Assembly (NCBI RefSeq): GCF_900129615.1
Contig: NZ_FQWI01000001.1
Span: 891,068-955,067, forward strand
DNA: 64,000 bases
Direction of reading: 5' to 3'
Source: Pectobacterium carotovorum
GTDB lineage: Bacteria > Pseudomonadota > Gammaproteobacteria > Enterobacterales > Enterobacteriaceae
Both the position numbers and the translations under genes were made by a program. Numbering within the stretch: the first letter of the stretch is position 1; the number at the start of each line of letters is the position of its first letter. The notes under the pieces are model-generated. The model searched no databases, was not told where the DNA came from, and saw only the letters and a list, made by a program, of their open reading frames with translations. Positions 1 through 9,233 of this stretch are shown here, one piece after another.

Positions 1-2123
1 GCACGATTCGTGACAATGAATCACTTTCACTGTCTATTCTTCGTCTGATTGAAGAAGAAGCGCTGAAAGAAAATACCAAAGAAGTCCACGCGATTGTTCC
101 GGTCCAGATTGCATCTTATCTGCTGAACGAGAAGCGTGACGCCGTTAACGCCATTGAGAAACGTCAAGGCGGCGTGCGCGCGATCATCGTGCCACACGAC
201 GGTATGCAGACACCGCACTACTCCGTTGTTCGCGTCCGTAAAGGCGAAGAGAAACCAACGCTCAGCTATTTGCTGCCTCAGCGTTTGGAAACGGAAACGC
301 AGCAGCTGCAAGACGAACAAACGATCGAGCGTAAACAGCCTGAGCAACCCGCTTTAGCAACGTTTAGCATGGCTGAAATGCCAGAGGAAACCGCACCATC
401 GATTGCCAAAGCAGCGCCTGCGGCGGCGAAACCTGCGGAAGTCGCTCAGCCGGGCCTCGTTAGCCGTTTGTTCAGCGCCTTAAAAAGCGTCTTTGCTTCC
501 GAGCCTGCGGCAAAAGCAGCGGATAGCGTTGACGATCAGAAGGCCGAAGAAGAGAAATCCACTGAAGGTCAGCGCCCTGAACGCCGGAACTCACGCCGTC
601 AGGGTAATAATCGCCGCGATCGTGGCTCTCGTGACAATCGTGACAATCGTGACAATCGTGACAATCGTGAACAGCGTGATGATCAGCGCCGTAATAAGCG
701 ACAAAACGAGGACGCGGTTACTGACACCCGGTCAGCGGAAAATGCGGAAAAATCCAGTTCGGAAGAACAGCTGCGTCGCGAACCACGTGCTGAACGTCAG
801 CGTCGTCGTCAAGATGATCGTCGTCAGGCTCCGGCTGAGGCAAAAGCACAGCCAGTTATTGATGATTCCGATGACAATGCGGCTGAGGACAAACCGACTC
901 AGGTTATGCCGCGTCGCCAGCGCCGTCAGTTGACGCAGAAAGTACGCGTTCAGTCTGATGCGCAACAAGATACCCTCTCCGATAGCACAGCGTCTGTCGC
1001 GGCCCCATCTGAGCAGGTTCAATCTTACGTCAAGCCAAACGATGCTGCGGTAGACAATAACGAGGTCGATAACGAGCAAAGCGATGCTAATCGTGCCAAT
1101 GCCGAGAATGGCGGTATGCCGCGTCGTTCACGTCGTTCGCCACGTCATCTTCGCGTCAGCGGCCAGCGCCGTCGCCGCTATCGTGATGAGCGTTACCCAT
1201 CTCAGTCACCAATGCAGTTGGAATTTGCCGCCGCATCACCGGAAATGGCATCAGGAAAAGTGTGGGTTAGCTATCCTCTTGCACAGCCACAGCAGGTTGA
1301 AAGCCAACAGCAGGACGAGAACGTTGCAGCAATTGAAACACCGCTGTTACCTGCCGTTGTCGAAGCCGCAGTGACTGCACAAGCTGACGCAGTGGAATCT
1401 AACACGGTTGAAAACGTTGCGATTACTGAAGCGGTAGAAACGGTAGTTCACGAAGAAGCCAAGGTAACCGCAACAGCACAATCTGCAGACGTTATCCAGG
1501 ATAGCAATGTAGTGGATGTCGAGGTGAGTACCGCAGGCGAAGAAAGCGTCGTCGAGCCAGTTACCGAAAACACCGCTATCGACGATGCTATCGCTGCAGT
1601 TGCCGTGAATGCCGTTGAAGAAGCAAAAGCTGCTGATACGGTGGAGACTCAGGCCGCTGAAGAAACCGTTGACGCGGTTACTTCTGAACAAACAGTGGCT
1701 GAAAACGTAGCTACCGAAGCAGTCGTAGAAGACAAGCAAGCGGATAGCATCGCTGATGCAACTGAGAAAGCAGATGTGGCAGAACCGGTTTCTGCCCCTG
1801 CGGTTTCCGCAGTACAGGAAACCAGCACGCCACAACGCGTTCAGGATGAGCCGGTATCTGCTATCAGCGCACAACCGATTGTGGAAGCGTCTGAATCGAG
1901 CGTAACAAAAGCAGCAAGCGTTGCTGGGCAACCTCGTTATAAGCTCCACGCGACAGCGCCTATGACTAAAGCGCCAGCGCCGGCATACCATGCAGAGCCT
2001 GCTCGACACAGTGATTGGGTACGTCCGGCCTATCCGTTCTCAGGAAAAGGTTCGGCAGGCGGTCATGCCGCAGTTAACCAGTCAACTGCGCCAGCAACCA
2101 AACCTACACCGGTCAGCGAGTAA
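1..2123 (+). CDS. rne: Ribonuclease E, C-terminal part (5' end outside the window)
   Basis: RNase E is the endonuclease that starts mRNA decay, processes rRNA and tRNA, and scaffolds the degradosome at the inner membrane. The reading frame is open from base 3 and begins inside the catalytic half, with TIRDNESLSLSILRLIEEEA, a strongly conserved RNase E stretch. The active-site aspartates and zinc-link cysteines lie upstream and cannot be seen. The rest is the low-complexity scaffold: Arg-rich RNA-binding blocks, a run of four Arg-Asp-Asn units, a long Ala/Glu/Val-rich acidic region, and a conserved C-terminal end (RHSDW then GKGSAGGH) that resembles the PNPase-binding tip of the E. coli enzyme. 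The C-terminus is intact and is followed by an intrinsic terminator. The identification is secure; only the gene start is missing. Confidence 0.97.
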   Translation, partial: TIRDNESLSLSILRLIEEEALKENTKEVHAIVPVQIASYLLNEKRDAVNAIEKRQGGVRAIIVPHDGMQTPHYSVVRVRKGEEKPTLSYLLPQRLETETQQLQDEQTIERKQPEQPALATFSMAEMPEETAPSIAKAAPAAAKPAEVAQPGLVSRLFSALKSVFASEPAAKAADSVDDQKAEEEKSTEGQRPERRNSRRQGNNRRDRGSRDNRDNRDNRDNREQRDDQRRNKRQNEDAVTDTRSAENAEKSSSEEQLRREPRAERQRRRQDDRRQAPAEAKAQPVIDDSDDNAAEDKPTQVMPRRQRRQLTQKVRVQSDAQQDTLSDSTASVAAPSEQVQSYVKPNDAAVDNNEVDNEQSDANRANAENGGMPRRSRRSPRHLRVSGQRRRRYRDERYPSQSPMQLEFAAASPEMASGKVWVSYPLAQPQQVESQQQDENVAAIETPLLPAVVEAAVTAQADAVESNTVENVAITEAVETVVHEEAKVTATAQSADVIQDSNVVDVEVSTAGEESVVEPVTENTAIDDAIAAVAVNAVEEAKAADTVETQAAEETVDAVTSEQTVAENVATEAVVEDKQADSIADATEKADVAEPVSAPAVSAVQETSTPQRVQDEPVSAISAQPIVEASESSVTKAASVAGQPRYKLHATAPMTKAPAPAYHAEPARHSDWVRPAYPFSGKGSAGGHAAVNQSTAPATKPTPVSE
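631..666 (+). repeat. Four tandem 9-bp repeats inside rne
   Basis: The unit GTGACAATC is repeated four times without change and encodes Arg-Asp-Asn repeats in the Arg-rich RNA-binding part of RNase E. Because the unit is a multiple of three, copy-number change by slippage would keep the frame. Identical codons in all four units suggest recent expansion. Confidence 0.9.
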
Positions 2124-2141
2124 TCCTGATTTCTATAGACA

Positions 2142-2170
2142 AACACCCGCCAATTGGCGGGTGTTTTTTT
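2142..2170 (+). terminator. Intrinsic terminator of rne
   Basis: AACACCCGCC, loop AATT, then GGCGGGTGTT form a 10-bp perfect stem followed by a run of T, 19 bases after the rne stop codon. Confidence 0.92.
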
Positions 2171-2185
2171 ATGCACAACTATTTG

Positions 2186-2473
2186 TTAGCCTAAAAAATT
2201 CAATAATTTGATGTCTACACTGTCTGTTTTGCCATCCAGTTCCACCAAGAAGCGTTTAAAGTGCTCACTCTGCTCATGTGATGCCACAGCATCACGATCC
2301 TTCCAGCGTTCGAAGAACACAAACGAGCCGGGTTTATCCACGACTTCATGCAGATCATATTGCACATTACCCGCTTCCTGTCGGCTAGGTGATACCACGC
2401 GCTTTAGCGTTGCGGTAACATCAGCAATGAACTCAGCCTTTGCCTGAATAGTGGCAACAATACGAATTTCCAT
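2186..2473 (-). CDS. ABM-family putative quinol monooxygenase
   Basis: This 95-residue protein has the pattern of the antibiotic biosynthesis monooxygenase (ABM) fold, a small dimeric ferredoxin-like domain also found in YgiN-type quinol monooxygenases. Visible features are an N-terminal beta strand (EIRIVATIQAK), a helix ending in VSPSR.EAGN, the conserved PGSFVFFERWKD strand, and a helix with SEHFKRF. The ATG at 2473 is preferred over 2479 because an AAGGG Shine-Dalgarno sits six bases before it and directly against the earlier ATG. It lies tail-to-tail with rne as a single gene. The substrate is unknown and the enzymatic role is inferred from the family only. Confidence 0.78.
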   Translation of the reverse strand: MEIRIVATIQAKAEFIADVTATLKRVVSPSRQEAGNVQYDLHEVVDKPGSFVFFERWKDRDAVASHEQSEHFKRFLVELDGKTDSVDIKLLNFLG

Positions 2474-2657
2474 ATACATCCCTTGTTTATCAATGAAAAG
2501 ATAATGCTATCAGATGCCAATCCACGGTTAATTTCAAGCATTCATCAACAAACGGATGCATTCAAATAGCTTTACGCTTATCCTTATCCCCCGCCGTATC
2601 AGTCCCAAAACCAACCGAAAGACGATGTTTTTCTACTGACCGCCGGAGCGCAATTCC

Positions 2658-3701
2658 ATGACCGCACAGCCCACTATTCTTAAAATCCGTCGCCCTGACG
2701 ATTGGCACATTCACCTGCGTGACGATCGGATGCTGGAAACCGTTCTCCCCTATACCAGCCGTTTCTTTGGCCGTGCGATTGTTATGCCTAACCTGACGCC
2801 GCCGATTACCAGCGTAGCCAGCGCTATCGCATATCGTCAGCGTATTTTAGCCGCGGTCCCGCAGGGTGATGATTTTCATCCGCTGATGACGTGCTACCTG
2901 ACCGATGCGCTTGATGCCAACGAAGTCGTGAGTGGCTTTGAGCAAGGTGTCTTTACCGCAGCCAAACTCTATCCAGCCAATGCGACAACGAACTCCAGCC
3001 ATGGGGTCACCAGCGTCGCCAATATTTCTGGCATTCTGGAACAAATGCAGAAAATTGGCATGCCGTTACTCATCCACGGTGAAGTTACCGACTCTGCCGT
3101 TGATATTTTCGATCGGGAAGCGCGCTTCATCGAAACCGTGCTGGAACCATTACGGAAACAGTTCCCTGAGCTGAAGGTCGTCCTTGAGCACATTACGACG
3201 AAAGAAGCCGCGCAGTATGTTGTTGAAGGTAATGATTATCTCGCCGCAACCATTACACCGCAGCATCTGATGTTTAACCGTAATCATATGCTGGTTGGTG
3301 GCGTTCGCCCTCACCTATATTGCCTTCCCATATTAAAACGCAATACGCATCAGCAAGCGCTACGTGAAGCGGTTGCTAGCGGCTGTGACCGACTTTTCCT
3401 CGGCACTGACTCCGCGCCCCATGCAAAACACAGAAAAGAGTCCAGCTGCGGCTGTGCCGGTGTGTTCAATGCTCAGGCGGCATTAAGTACCTACGCCACC
3501 GTTTTTGAAGAAATGAACGCGCTGGATAAACTCGAAGCATTCTGCTCCCTGAACGGCCCACGTTTTTATGGCCTGCCGGTGAACGACAGCTGGATTGAGC
3601 TTCATCGTGAAACCGTCACATTCCCCGAAGAAATCGCTCTCGGCGACGAATCGCTAATCCCCTTCCTCGCCGGACAAAGCCTCAACTGGTCAGTCCGTTA
3701 A
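2658..3701 (+). CDS. pyrC: Dihydroorotase
   Basis: Converts N-carbamoyl-aspartate to dihydroorotate, the third step of de novo pyrimidine synthesis, in the cytoplasm. The 347-residue protein shows the full class II zinc site: H17 and H19 in [10 protein letters not shown], carbamylated lysine K103 in AAKLYPAN, H140 (LLIHGE), H178 (VLEHIT) and catalytic D251 ([11 protein letters not shown]). Length and all positions match the E. coli enzyme. The start follows a GGAGCG element. The gene is monocistronic, with a probable terminator just downstream, and is followed by dinI as in E. coli. I saw no clear PurR operator upstream. Confidence 0.97.
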   Translation: MTAQPTILKIRRPDDWHIHLRDDRMLETVLPYTSRFFGRAIVMPNLTPPITSVASAIAYRQRILAAVPQGDDFHPLMTCYLTDALDANEVVSGFEQGVFTAAKLYPANATTNSSHGVTSVANISGILEQMQKIGMPLLIHGEVTDSAVDIFDREARFIETVLEPLRKQFPELKVVLEHITTKEAAQYVVEGNDYLAATITPQHLMFNRNHMLVGGVRPHLYCLPILKRNTHQQALREAVASGCDRLFLGTDSAPHAKHRKESSCGCAGVFNAQAALSTYATVFEEMNALDKLEAFCSLNGPRFYGLPVNDSWIELHRETVTFPEEIALGDESLIPFLAGQSLNWSVR

Positions 3702-3707
3702 TCGACA

Positions 3708-3742
3708 AGCCCATCCGCATTATGCCGATGGGCTAAATTTTA
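3708..3742 (+). terminator. Probable terminator of pyrC
   Basis: AGCCCATC and GATGGGCT form an 8-bp stem with an 11-base loop, followed by AAATTTTATT. The T run is interrupted, so strength is uncertain. Confidence 0.55.
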
Positions 3743-3769
3743 TTGCGTGTCTTGTTCTCCGCTTGCAAT

Positions 3770-3789
3770 AACTGTATAAATAAACAGTT
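3770..3789 (+). promoter_or_regulatory. LexA (SOS) box of dinI
   Basis: AACTGTATAAATAAACAGTT has the LexA core CTG-N10-CAG with a TA-rich centre. It ends 18 bases before the dinI start codon, so LexA repression with RecA-dependent induction is expected. Confidence 0.9.
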
Positions 3790-3807
3790 TAAAATTTGGA
3801 GGTCAGC

Positions 3808-4047
3808 ATGCGCGTAGAAATCACTCTTGCAAAGACAACGCCTTTACCCGCCGGTGCAGTCGACGCACTCAGGCATGAGCTGGAAAAGCGTATTCACAAA
3901 ATTTATCCCGACACACCCATTCAGGTTCGTTATGCGTCCGCAAATAACCTGACAGTCATGGGGGCTGGCAAAGAGGACAAAGATCGTATCTCTGAAATCT
4001 TGCAGGAAACGTGGGAAAGCGCCGACGACTGGTTTACCGCAGAGTAA
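3808..4047 (+). CDS. dinI: DNA-damage-inducible protein I
   Basis: DinI binds the RecA filament and modulates RecA-dependent LexA and UmuD cleavage, tuning the SOS response. The 79-residue product starts MRVEITLAKTTPLPAGAVDAL and ends DRISEILQETWESADDW plus four residues, almost identical to E. coli DinI over the acidic C-terminal helix that contacts RecA. The ATG at 3808 is chosen because it matches the family start and has GGAGG ahead of it; an in-frame upstream start at 3796 would lie inside that Shine-Dalgarno. A LexA box lies directly upstream. It is a single-gene SOS unit. Confidence 0.96.
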   Translation: MRVEITLAKTTPLPAGAVDALRHELEKRIHKIYPDTPIQVRYASANNLTVMGAGKEDKDRISEILQETWESADDWFTAE

Positions 4048-4135
4048 TCTAAAGCTTGAAAAATAACGAAGATATAGGCTGTAATGGCAGTTTAAAGCGG
4101 CAATTCGCCATGTGCTATGACCGAGGGTATCTGTT

Positions 4136-4393
4136 ATGACGGTAGAAAAACCAGAAGAGGCAATGACATTCGGGGAACTGCTGGAGCTGATTGGCGAGCA
4201 ACAACGCAAGATCGACGCTCTGGAACTTGCCTTTTCGTCCCTAGCATTCTGCCTTGATGAAAAAGCAAACAAGCTGATGATTCACAATCTGGCACTCGAA
4301 TCTCAAAATGAGAATCGGGATCCAGCGATGAAGAAATACCTTGCCCGACTTGCTGCCGCATTGGAGAAAAATGCAGGATTTGGCGTGGAATAA
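4136..4393 (+). CDS. Small helical protein, possibly IraP-like anti-adaptor
   Basis: An 85-residue, highly helical cytoplasmic protein with an N-terminal coiled coil (FGELLELIGEQQRKIDALELA) and a basic C-terminal helix (KKYLARLAAALEK). Size, the LL..L...Q..I.ALE pattern and the late helix recall IraP, which protects sigma-S by blocking RssB. The similarity is by eye and weak, so the function is a suggestion. GAGGG lies seven bases before the ATG. It sits alone between dinI and bssS, with no promoter or terminator I can define. It could also be an unrelated conserved hypothetical protein. Confidence 0.6.
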   Translation: MTVEKPEEAMTFGELLELIGEQQRKIDALELAFSSLAFCLDEKANKLMIHNLALESQNENRDPAMKKYLARLAAALEKNAGFGVE

Positions 4394-4626
4394 TGCTCTG
4401 CCGTCCCTGTTAACAACACCTTCGGGATGAAAATTTATTCGTCCCGATATTTCATCTGAACATCCCTTAGCCATACCTGCCTGTGTAATATTTTTTACGA
4501 AAAATTGAAAATATTTCCCATAAATTAAATAAGCAGCAGTATACTGATGATGTTCATTTAAAAAAAATGAACTACCTGAAGCCTCATTAGTCACTCATGT
4601 TAGTAACTAGTCAATAAGGGGTATTT

Positions 4627-4881
4627 ATGGATAGAAAAAATGAAGTTATTCAGACACATCCTCTTGTAGGTTGGGACATCAGCACCGTTGACAGTTATGA
4701 CGCCATGATGATCCGTTTGCACTACTTATCCACCTCGGACCAAGCACCAGATGAAGCACATGTAGACCGGACGCTTTGGCTAACAACCGATGTTGCAAGG
4801 CAACTGATACACATACTCGAAGCCGGTATTGCAAAAATCGAATCAACAGACTGTGACACCAGTGATTATCGGAAACATTAG
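4627..4881 (+). CDS. bssS: Biofilm formation regulator BssS
   Basis: BssS (YceP) is a small cytoplasmic protein that affects biofilm formation and signal-dependent gene expression in E. coli; its mechanism is not known. The 84-residue protein carries the family's near-invariant N-terminus (NEVIQTHPLVGWDISTVDSY) and LWLTTDVARQ, LEAGIAKIES and YR.H at the end. The middle segment (STSDQAPDEAHVD) diverges from E. coli. It neighbours dinI and pyrC as in other enterics. A good terminator follows, so it appears monocistronic. Confidence 0.95.
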   Translation: MDRKNEVIQTHPLVGWDISTVDSYDAMMIRLHYLSTSDQAPDEAHVDRTLWLTTDVARQLIHILEAGIAKIESTDCDTSDYRKH

Positions 4882-4936
4882 TAATTGATAACGTTATTAA
4901 TATTATATTCAATACCCATTGATTTTCTTAAAAAAT

Positions 4937-4970
4937 AACAACACCGCCAATAGGGCGGTGTTGTTATTTT
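4937..4970 (+). terminator. Intrinsic terminator of bssS
   Basis: AACAACACCGCC and GGCGGTGTTGTT form a perfect 12-bp stem with loop AATAG, followed by ATTTT. A-rich sequence on the other side could let it work in both directions. Confidence 0.9.
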
Positions 4971-5341
4971 AGGGTTATTCTCATTTCTTTTCATATCCGT
5001 CAATAAATTAATTCGTGCCTATCTGTTTTTATACTATCACCGCCCTGATACTAATAATCACCCGCTACATCATTATTCAACTAATAGAGTCCCTTTCCAG
5101 TGCCATTAATTTATTTCACCGTCGTCTTTATTCATCTTTCGCCTGAAAACAGGCATTAGAAATATCTATTTCTAGTAAAGAACTTCCATAACCAAACTGA
5201 ATAAATTATGAATTTAAATTCAAAAAAATTGCTCATGTTTATGATAATGTTGCAATTTGAAAGTTTATATTGATTTTATGTTTCTTCCTGTTAAATTTCG
5301 CCGAATTGACTGCGTTACCGATCTGATAAGGAGTTATCACC
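4971..5341. other. AT-rich intergenic region upstream of yceJ
   Basis: About 370 bases with no supported ORF, RNA gene or strong repeat. It must hold the yceJI promoter, but I could not pick a convincing -35/-10 pair. A good Shine-Dalgarno (AAGGAG) sits just before yceJ. Confidence 0.6.
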
Positions 5342-5896
5342 ATGCTTTGGCGTAATACCTCTTCTCGTTATGGCCATATCAGCATTCTTTTGCACTGGAT
5401 TGCAGCGTTAACCGTTTATGGCATGTTCGCTTTAGGACTGTGGATGGTCACATTAGGGTACTACAATATTTGGTATCACCGTGCCCCAGAGATTCACAAA
5501 GCCATTGGCGTGTTGTTCTTTGCCATCTTAATTTTTCGCGTGGTGTGGCGTTTTATCTCCCCACCGCCTCCGCCGTTGAAAAGCTATTCCACATTAACCC
5601 GCGTCAGCGCGACGCTGGCTCATATTGCGCTTTATGTCATTCTTTTCGCCATTCTCATTAGTGGATATCTCATTTCCACTGCCGAAGGGCATTCCATCTC
5701 AGTTTTTGGCTGGTTTTCTATTCCGGCCATTGTCAGCGGCTTGACGGATCAGGCCGATATAGCAGGCGACGTGCATCTTTATCTTGCATGGGCGGTGGTT
5801 GCCTTATCAGCGCTGCACGGTTTAGCCGCATTAAAACACCACTTTATCGATGGTGATAACACGTTGAAACGGATGTTGGGTCGCAACGTTCCTTAA
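5342..5896 (+). CDS. yceJ: Cytochrome b561 family protein YceJ
   Basis: A predicted inner-membrane di-heme cytochrome b of 184 residues. Four hydrophobic segments are visible (about residues 13-33, 50-70, 90-112 and 142-162), with histidines at the membrane faces ([36 protein letters not shown]) suited to bind heme. The b561 family moves electrons between quinol and other carriers; the partner of YceJ is not established. It is followed after 26 bases by yceI, and the two form the same operon in E. coli. The ATG follows AAGGAG. Confidence 0.9.
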   Translation: MLWRNTSSRYGHISILLHWIAALTVYGMFALGLWMVTLGYYNIWYHRAPEIHKAIGVLFFAILIFRVVWRFISPPPPPLKSYSTLTRVSATLAHIALYVILFAILISGYLISTAEGHSISVFGWFSIPAIVSGLTDQADIAGDVHLYLAWAVVALSALHGLAALKHHFIDGDNTLKRMLGRNVP

Positions 5897-5922
5897 CTTT
5901 CTGGATTTATGGAGAAATACCA

Positions 5923-6501
5923 ATGCTGAAGAAAACACTACTGAGCCTGACCGCAGTATCCATGCTTGCCTCTGCCGGTTCTGCACTGGCGGCAGAATAC
6001 AAGTTCGATAAAGAAGGCCAGCACGCGTTTATCGAATTCCGCATTAAACACCTCGGTTACAGCTGGCTTTACGGCAGCTTTAACGACTTCGATGGTGCCT
6101 TTACCTTTGATGAGAAAAACCCATCAGCAGATAAAGTGAATGTCACTATCAACACCAACAGCGTTGACACTAACCACGCTGAACGTGACAAGCACCTTCG
6201 CAGTGCAGAATTTTTAAACGTTACCAAGCATCCGCAGGCAACGTTTACGTCCACTGAAGTGAAGAAAGACGGCGAAGATTACGATATTACCGGCAACCTG
6301 ACCTTAAATGGCGTTACCAAGCCCGTTAAGCTGGATGCCAAACTCATCGGTCAGGGTGATGACCCGTGGGGTAACTATCGTGCAGGTTTTCAAGCCGAAG
6401 GCACTATCAAGCTGAAAGACTTCAACATCACGACGGATTTGGGTCCAGCTTCACAGGATGTAGAACTGATTATTGCCGTTGAAGGCGTTCGCCAGAAATA
6501 A
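5923..6501 (+). CDS. yceI: YceI family periplasmic lipid-binding protein
   Basis: A 192-residue secreted protein of the YceI beta-barrel (lipocalin-like) family, whose members bind polyprenoid or fatty-acid-like lipids in the periplasm. A typical signal peptide is present (charged MLKK, hydrophobic core, SALA cleavage site near residue 23), followed by family motifs: [24 protein letters not shown], the [11 protein letters not shown] strand, and DRDKHLRS-type [13 protein letters not shown]. It ends with the usual VELIIAVEG strand. It sits in an operon with yceJ and is closed by a terminator. The exact ligand and role are unknown. Confidence 0.93.
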   Translation: MLKKTLLSLTAVSMLASAGSALAAEYKFDKEGQHAFIEFRIKHLGYSWLYGSFNDFDGAFTFDEKNPSADKVNVTINTNSVDTNHAERDKHLRSAEFLNVTKHPQATFTSTEVKKDGEDYDITGNLTLNGVTKPVKLDAKLIGQGDDPWGNYRAGFQAEGTIKLKDFNITTDLGPASQDVELIIAVEGVRQK

Positions 6502-6527
6502 GGCGGCACCACGTATCAACACTACAC

Positions 6528-6555
6528 AGCCCTTTCCATTGGAAAGGGCTTTTTA
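6528..6555 (+). terminator. Intrinsic terminator of yceJI
   Basis: AGCCCTTTCC, loop ATT, GGAAAGGGCT (10-bp perfect stem) followed by TTTTATT. Confidence 0.9.
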
Positions 6556-6574
6556 TTGCATGATGAGCCGTTCG

Positions 6575-7642
6575 CTATTCAGCCTTATCTTTCGCTACGG
6601 GTGCAGGAATGTGCAATGTTGACTGCAACAATCCTTTGGATTTATTGAAGATTTTCATCCCATTTTCACGCCCGCTGCGTATCGCCCTTTGCTCTTCGAG
6701 TGGCAACTTCGTTTCATCCTGACACTGCGTACTGCAACAGCCTTCGTACTTTGCGGCACAGCTCGGACATTGGATAAAAAGAAGATGGCACCCTTCATTA
6801 CGGCAGTTAGTGTGACTATCACACGATGCTCCGCACTGATGGCAATGCGCGATAACGTCATCAGAGATACGCTCTCCCATCCGTTCATCAAACACGAAAT
6901 TCTTGCCGATAAACTTCAGCGGTAAACCCTGAGCTTTAGCCTGACGCGTATACTCGATAATGCCGCCCTCGACGTGATACACGTTCTTAAAGCCGTGATG
7001 CAGCATGTAAGCGCTGGCCTTCTCGCAACGGATACCGCCGGTGCAGTACATGACAATATTTTTATCACGCACCTCGTCCAGCATTTCAACCGCCATCGGT
7101 AGCTGCTCACGAAACGTATCCGATGGGACTTCCAGCGCATTCTCGAAATGCCCGACTTCGTATTCGTAATGATTACGCATATCAACAAACACGGTATCAG
7201 GATCGTCAGCCATCGCATTGACCTGATCGGCTTTCAGATATTGCCCGACATTCGCCGGGTTAAAAGTAGGATCGTCAATGCCATCGGCAACAATCCGTTC
7301 GCGTACTTTCATACGCAACACCCAGAACGATTTCCCGTCATCTTCCAAAGCGATGTTTAAGCGAATCTGATCGAGTGCCGGATGCGCACTGAACAATGCA
7401 GCTTTAAAGGCATCGAACTGATTATTGGGTACGCTGATTTGGGCGTTAATCCCTTCAGTGGCAATATAAATACGCCCGAAGACCTTATATTGCTCAAGCT
7501 GAATATACAGGCAATCGCGAAAGGCTTTTGGATCGTCAATCGTAAAATATTTATAGAAGGAAACTGTGGTACGCGGCTCGGTTTCCGCAAGCATGCGCGC
7601 CTTCAGTTCCTCATTAGAAATTCGGTTATGTAACACTGGCAT
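6575..7642 (-). CDS. trhO: tRNA uridine(34) 5-hydroxylase TrhO
   Basis: TrhO (YceA) performs oxygen-dependent hydroxylation of U34 in tRNAs, the first step to 5-oxyacetyl/methoxy-uridine. The 355-residue protein has an N-terminal acylphosphatase-like domain ([15 protein letters not shown]), a rhodanese domain with catalytic C200 in [11 protein letters not shown], and a C-terminal Cys-rich segment ([25 protein letters not shown]) likely to bind metal. The ATG at 7642 ([10 protein letters not shown]) matches the family start; seven extra upstream codons are possible but not conserved. It converges with yceI as in E. coli. Confidence 0.96.
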   Translation of the reverse strand: MPVLHNRISNEELKARMLAETEPRTTVSFYKYFTIDDPKAFRDCLYIQLEQYKVFGRIYIATEGINAQISVPNNQFDAFKAALFSAHPALDQIRLNIALEDDGKSFWVLRMKVRERIVADGIDDPTFNPANVGQYLKADQVNAMADDPDTVFVDMRNHYEYEVGHFENALEVPSDTFREQLPMAVEMLDEVRDKNIVMYCTGGIRCEKASAYMLHHGFKNVYHVEGGIIEYTRQAKAQGLPLKFIGKNFVFDERMGERISDDVIAHCHQCGASCDSHTNCRNEGCHLLFIQCPSCAAKYEGCCSTQCQDETKLPLEEQRAIRSGRENGMKIFNKSKGLLQSTLHIPAPVAKDKAE

Positions 7643-7877
7643 GGTGTACGTTCCTGTCTTCATTGAGGTTAGCGTGTGACGTTCAATATCAAGCTATCGC
7701 TCGATACATCGAATCGCCCGGCATCATACCTGATAGCGCTGAGGCTGTCAGGGCATGAAATGAATAGCGCAACGAGAAAGAGTGATCTACCGTAAACCTA
7801 TGACCTTACCGTAACCCCATGACCTCTGGGATTCATTTTTGCTTTCATGAAGTATCATCATCGAAGGATCTGTCATT

Positions 7878-8972
7878 ATGAGTCAGCTTTTCTCCCCCGT
7901 ATCGCTTGGTAAACTCGAACTGCCCAACCGAATCATCATTGCCCCCATGTGTCAGTATTCAGCTGAGGACGGCAAGGCGACAGCCTGGCATACGATGCAT
8001 TTAGGTAACCTGTCACATTCTGGCGCTGGGCTGCTCATTATCGAAGCTACCGCAGTTTCGCCAGAAGGTCGGATTTCCCCGCACGACCTTGGTTTATGGG
8101 ATGACGCGACAGAGCAGGCTCTTGCTGGCGCGATTCACGCAGTCAAAACCTATTCTGACATGCCCCTCGGCATACAGTTGGGGCACGCGGGTCGCAAAGC
8201 CTCAACGGGCGTTCCGTGGAGCGGACGGGCATTTCTGCATCCAGAACAGGGAGGATGGCAGACTATCGCGCCATCGGCTGTTCCTTACAACGCCAGTGAT
8301 GCGACACCACAGGCCATGTCAGAACCGCAAATCCGTACGCTAATTGACGCGTTCGTTGACTCAGCTAAACGTGCGGATCGTCTGGGCTTTGATCTGATAG
8401 AGATTCACGCTGCCCACGGCTATTTACTGCACCAGTTCCTTTCACCGCTGACAAACCAGCGCACGGATGGCTATGGCGGTTCGCTTCAAAATCGGATGCG
8501 TCTGGTCATTGAAATTTACCGTGCGATACGCGACGTTTTCCCTGAACATAAAGCCGTTGGTGTGCGCATTTCTGCGACAGATGGTGTGGAAGGCGGCTGG
8601 GATCTGGAACAGTCCGTACAGCTCAGTAAAGCACTGCACGAATTGGGCTGCGATTTCATCCATGTATCCAGTGGCGGGCTATCACCGTTACAACAGATTC
8701 ATCCTGCGCCTAATTATCAGGTGCCGTATGCGCAGCGGATTAAGCAAGAGGTGGGTATTACAACCATCGCCGTTGGATTGATAACCGAGCCGGAACAGGC
8801 AGAAGCGATCGTTGCAACCGGTGAGGCAGACGCTATCGGGCTGGCTCGCGCGATACTCTTCGACCCTCGCTGGCCGTGGCATGCGGCCGCCAGGCTAGGC
8901 GCACAGGTCTCCGTCCCAGCACAGTACTGGCGTAGTGAACCACGCTACGCCAGAGGTATTTTCAAACAGTAA
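7878..8972 (+). CDS. NADH:flavin oxidoreductase, old yellow enzyme family (YqjM-like)
   Basis: A 364-residue single-domain FMN TIM barrel of the old yellow enzyme family, reducing activated alkenes or xenobiotics with NAD(P)H. Family motifs are PNRIIIAPMCQYSA (the cysteine is typical of the YqjM/thermophilic-like subgroup), QLGHAGRKAS, GFDLIEIHAAHGYLLHQFLSP with the substrate-binding HAAH, NQRTDGYGGS, and the C-terminal phosphate-binding GEADAIGLARAILFDPRWP. The C-terminal R.ARGI is typical for the active-site arginine supplied across the dimer. It stands alone between trhO and lpxL, a position with no such gene in E. coli K-12, so it is probably an accessory insertion. The natural substrate is unknown. 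Confidence 0.92.
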   Translation: MSQLFSPVSLGKLELPNRIIIAPMCQYSAEDGKATAWHTMHLGNLSHSGAGLLIIEATAVSPEGRISPHDLGLWDDATEQALAGAIHAVKTYSDMPLGIQLGHAGRKASTGVPWSGRAFLHPEQGGWQTIAPSAVPYNASDATPQAMSEPQIRTLIDAFVDSAKRADRLGFDLIEIHAAHGYLLHQFLSPLTNQRTDGYGGSLQNRMRLVIEIYRAIRDVFPEHKAVGVRISATDGVEGGWDLEQSVQLSKALHELGCDFIHVSSGGLSPLQQIHPAPNYQVPYAQRIKQEVGITTIAVGLITEPEQAEAIVATGEADAIGLARAILFDPRWPWHAAARLGAQVSVPAQYWRSEPRYARGIFKQ

Positions 8973-9233
8973 CGGTGAATACGATGTGTCAGGCGATCCT
9001 ATCTGGGTCGCCGCTTCCCTCTCTCACCACGCCCTATGCCACCAAAAGTCAAAAACCATTCTCTGGAGATGGTACGATTACTGCCGCTTTCTGTATAAAA
9101 ATCAGTCAATAAGACGGCAATAGTTTGTTTTATTGGCAAAGCACCGCAATAATCTATCTTGCAGCTAATCATTAACTCGATTCTTTTTAACGGTTCGCGT
9201 GCTGACCAGCACCAAAATATTGATACTGAGGCC

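Noticed and set aside
631..666. Tandem repeats considered as a CRISPR or REP-type array
   Set aside because: Units are 9 bases, without spacers, and within the rne reading frame. No CRISPR-like repeat-spacer series was seen in the window.
1347..2009. A 220-codon open frame on the minus strand inside rne
   Set aside because: It is the antisense shadow of the repetitive Ala/Glu/Val codons of rne; it is Cys/Arg/Phe-rich, has no family pattern and no ribosome site.
2540..2657. PurR operator ahead of pyrC, as known in E. coli
   Set aside because: Only a poor partial match (CCGAAAGACGATGTTTT) is present; not enough to call.
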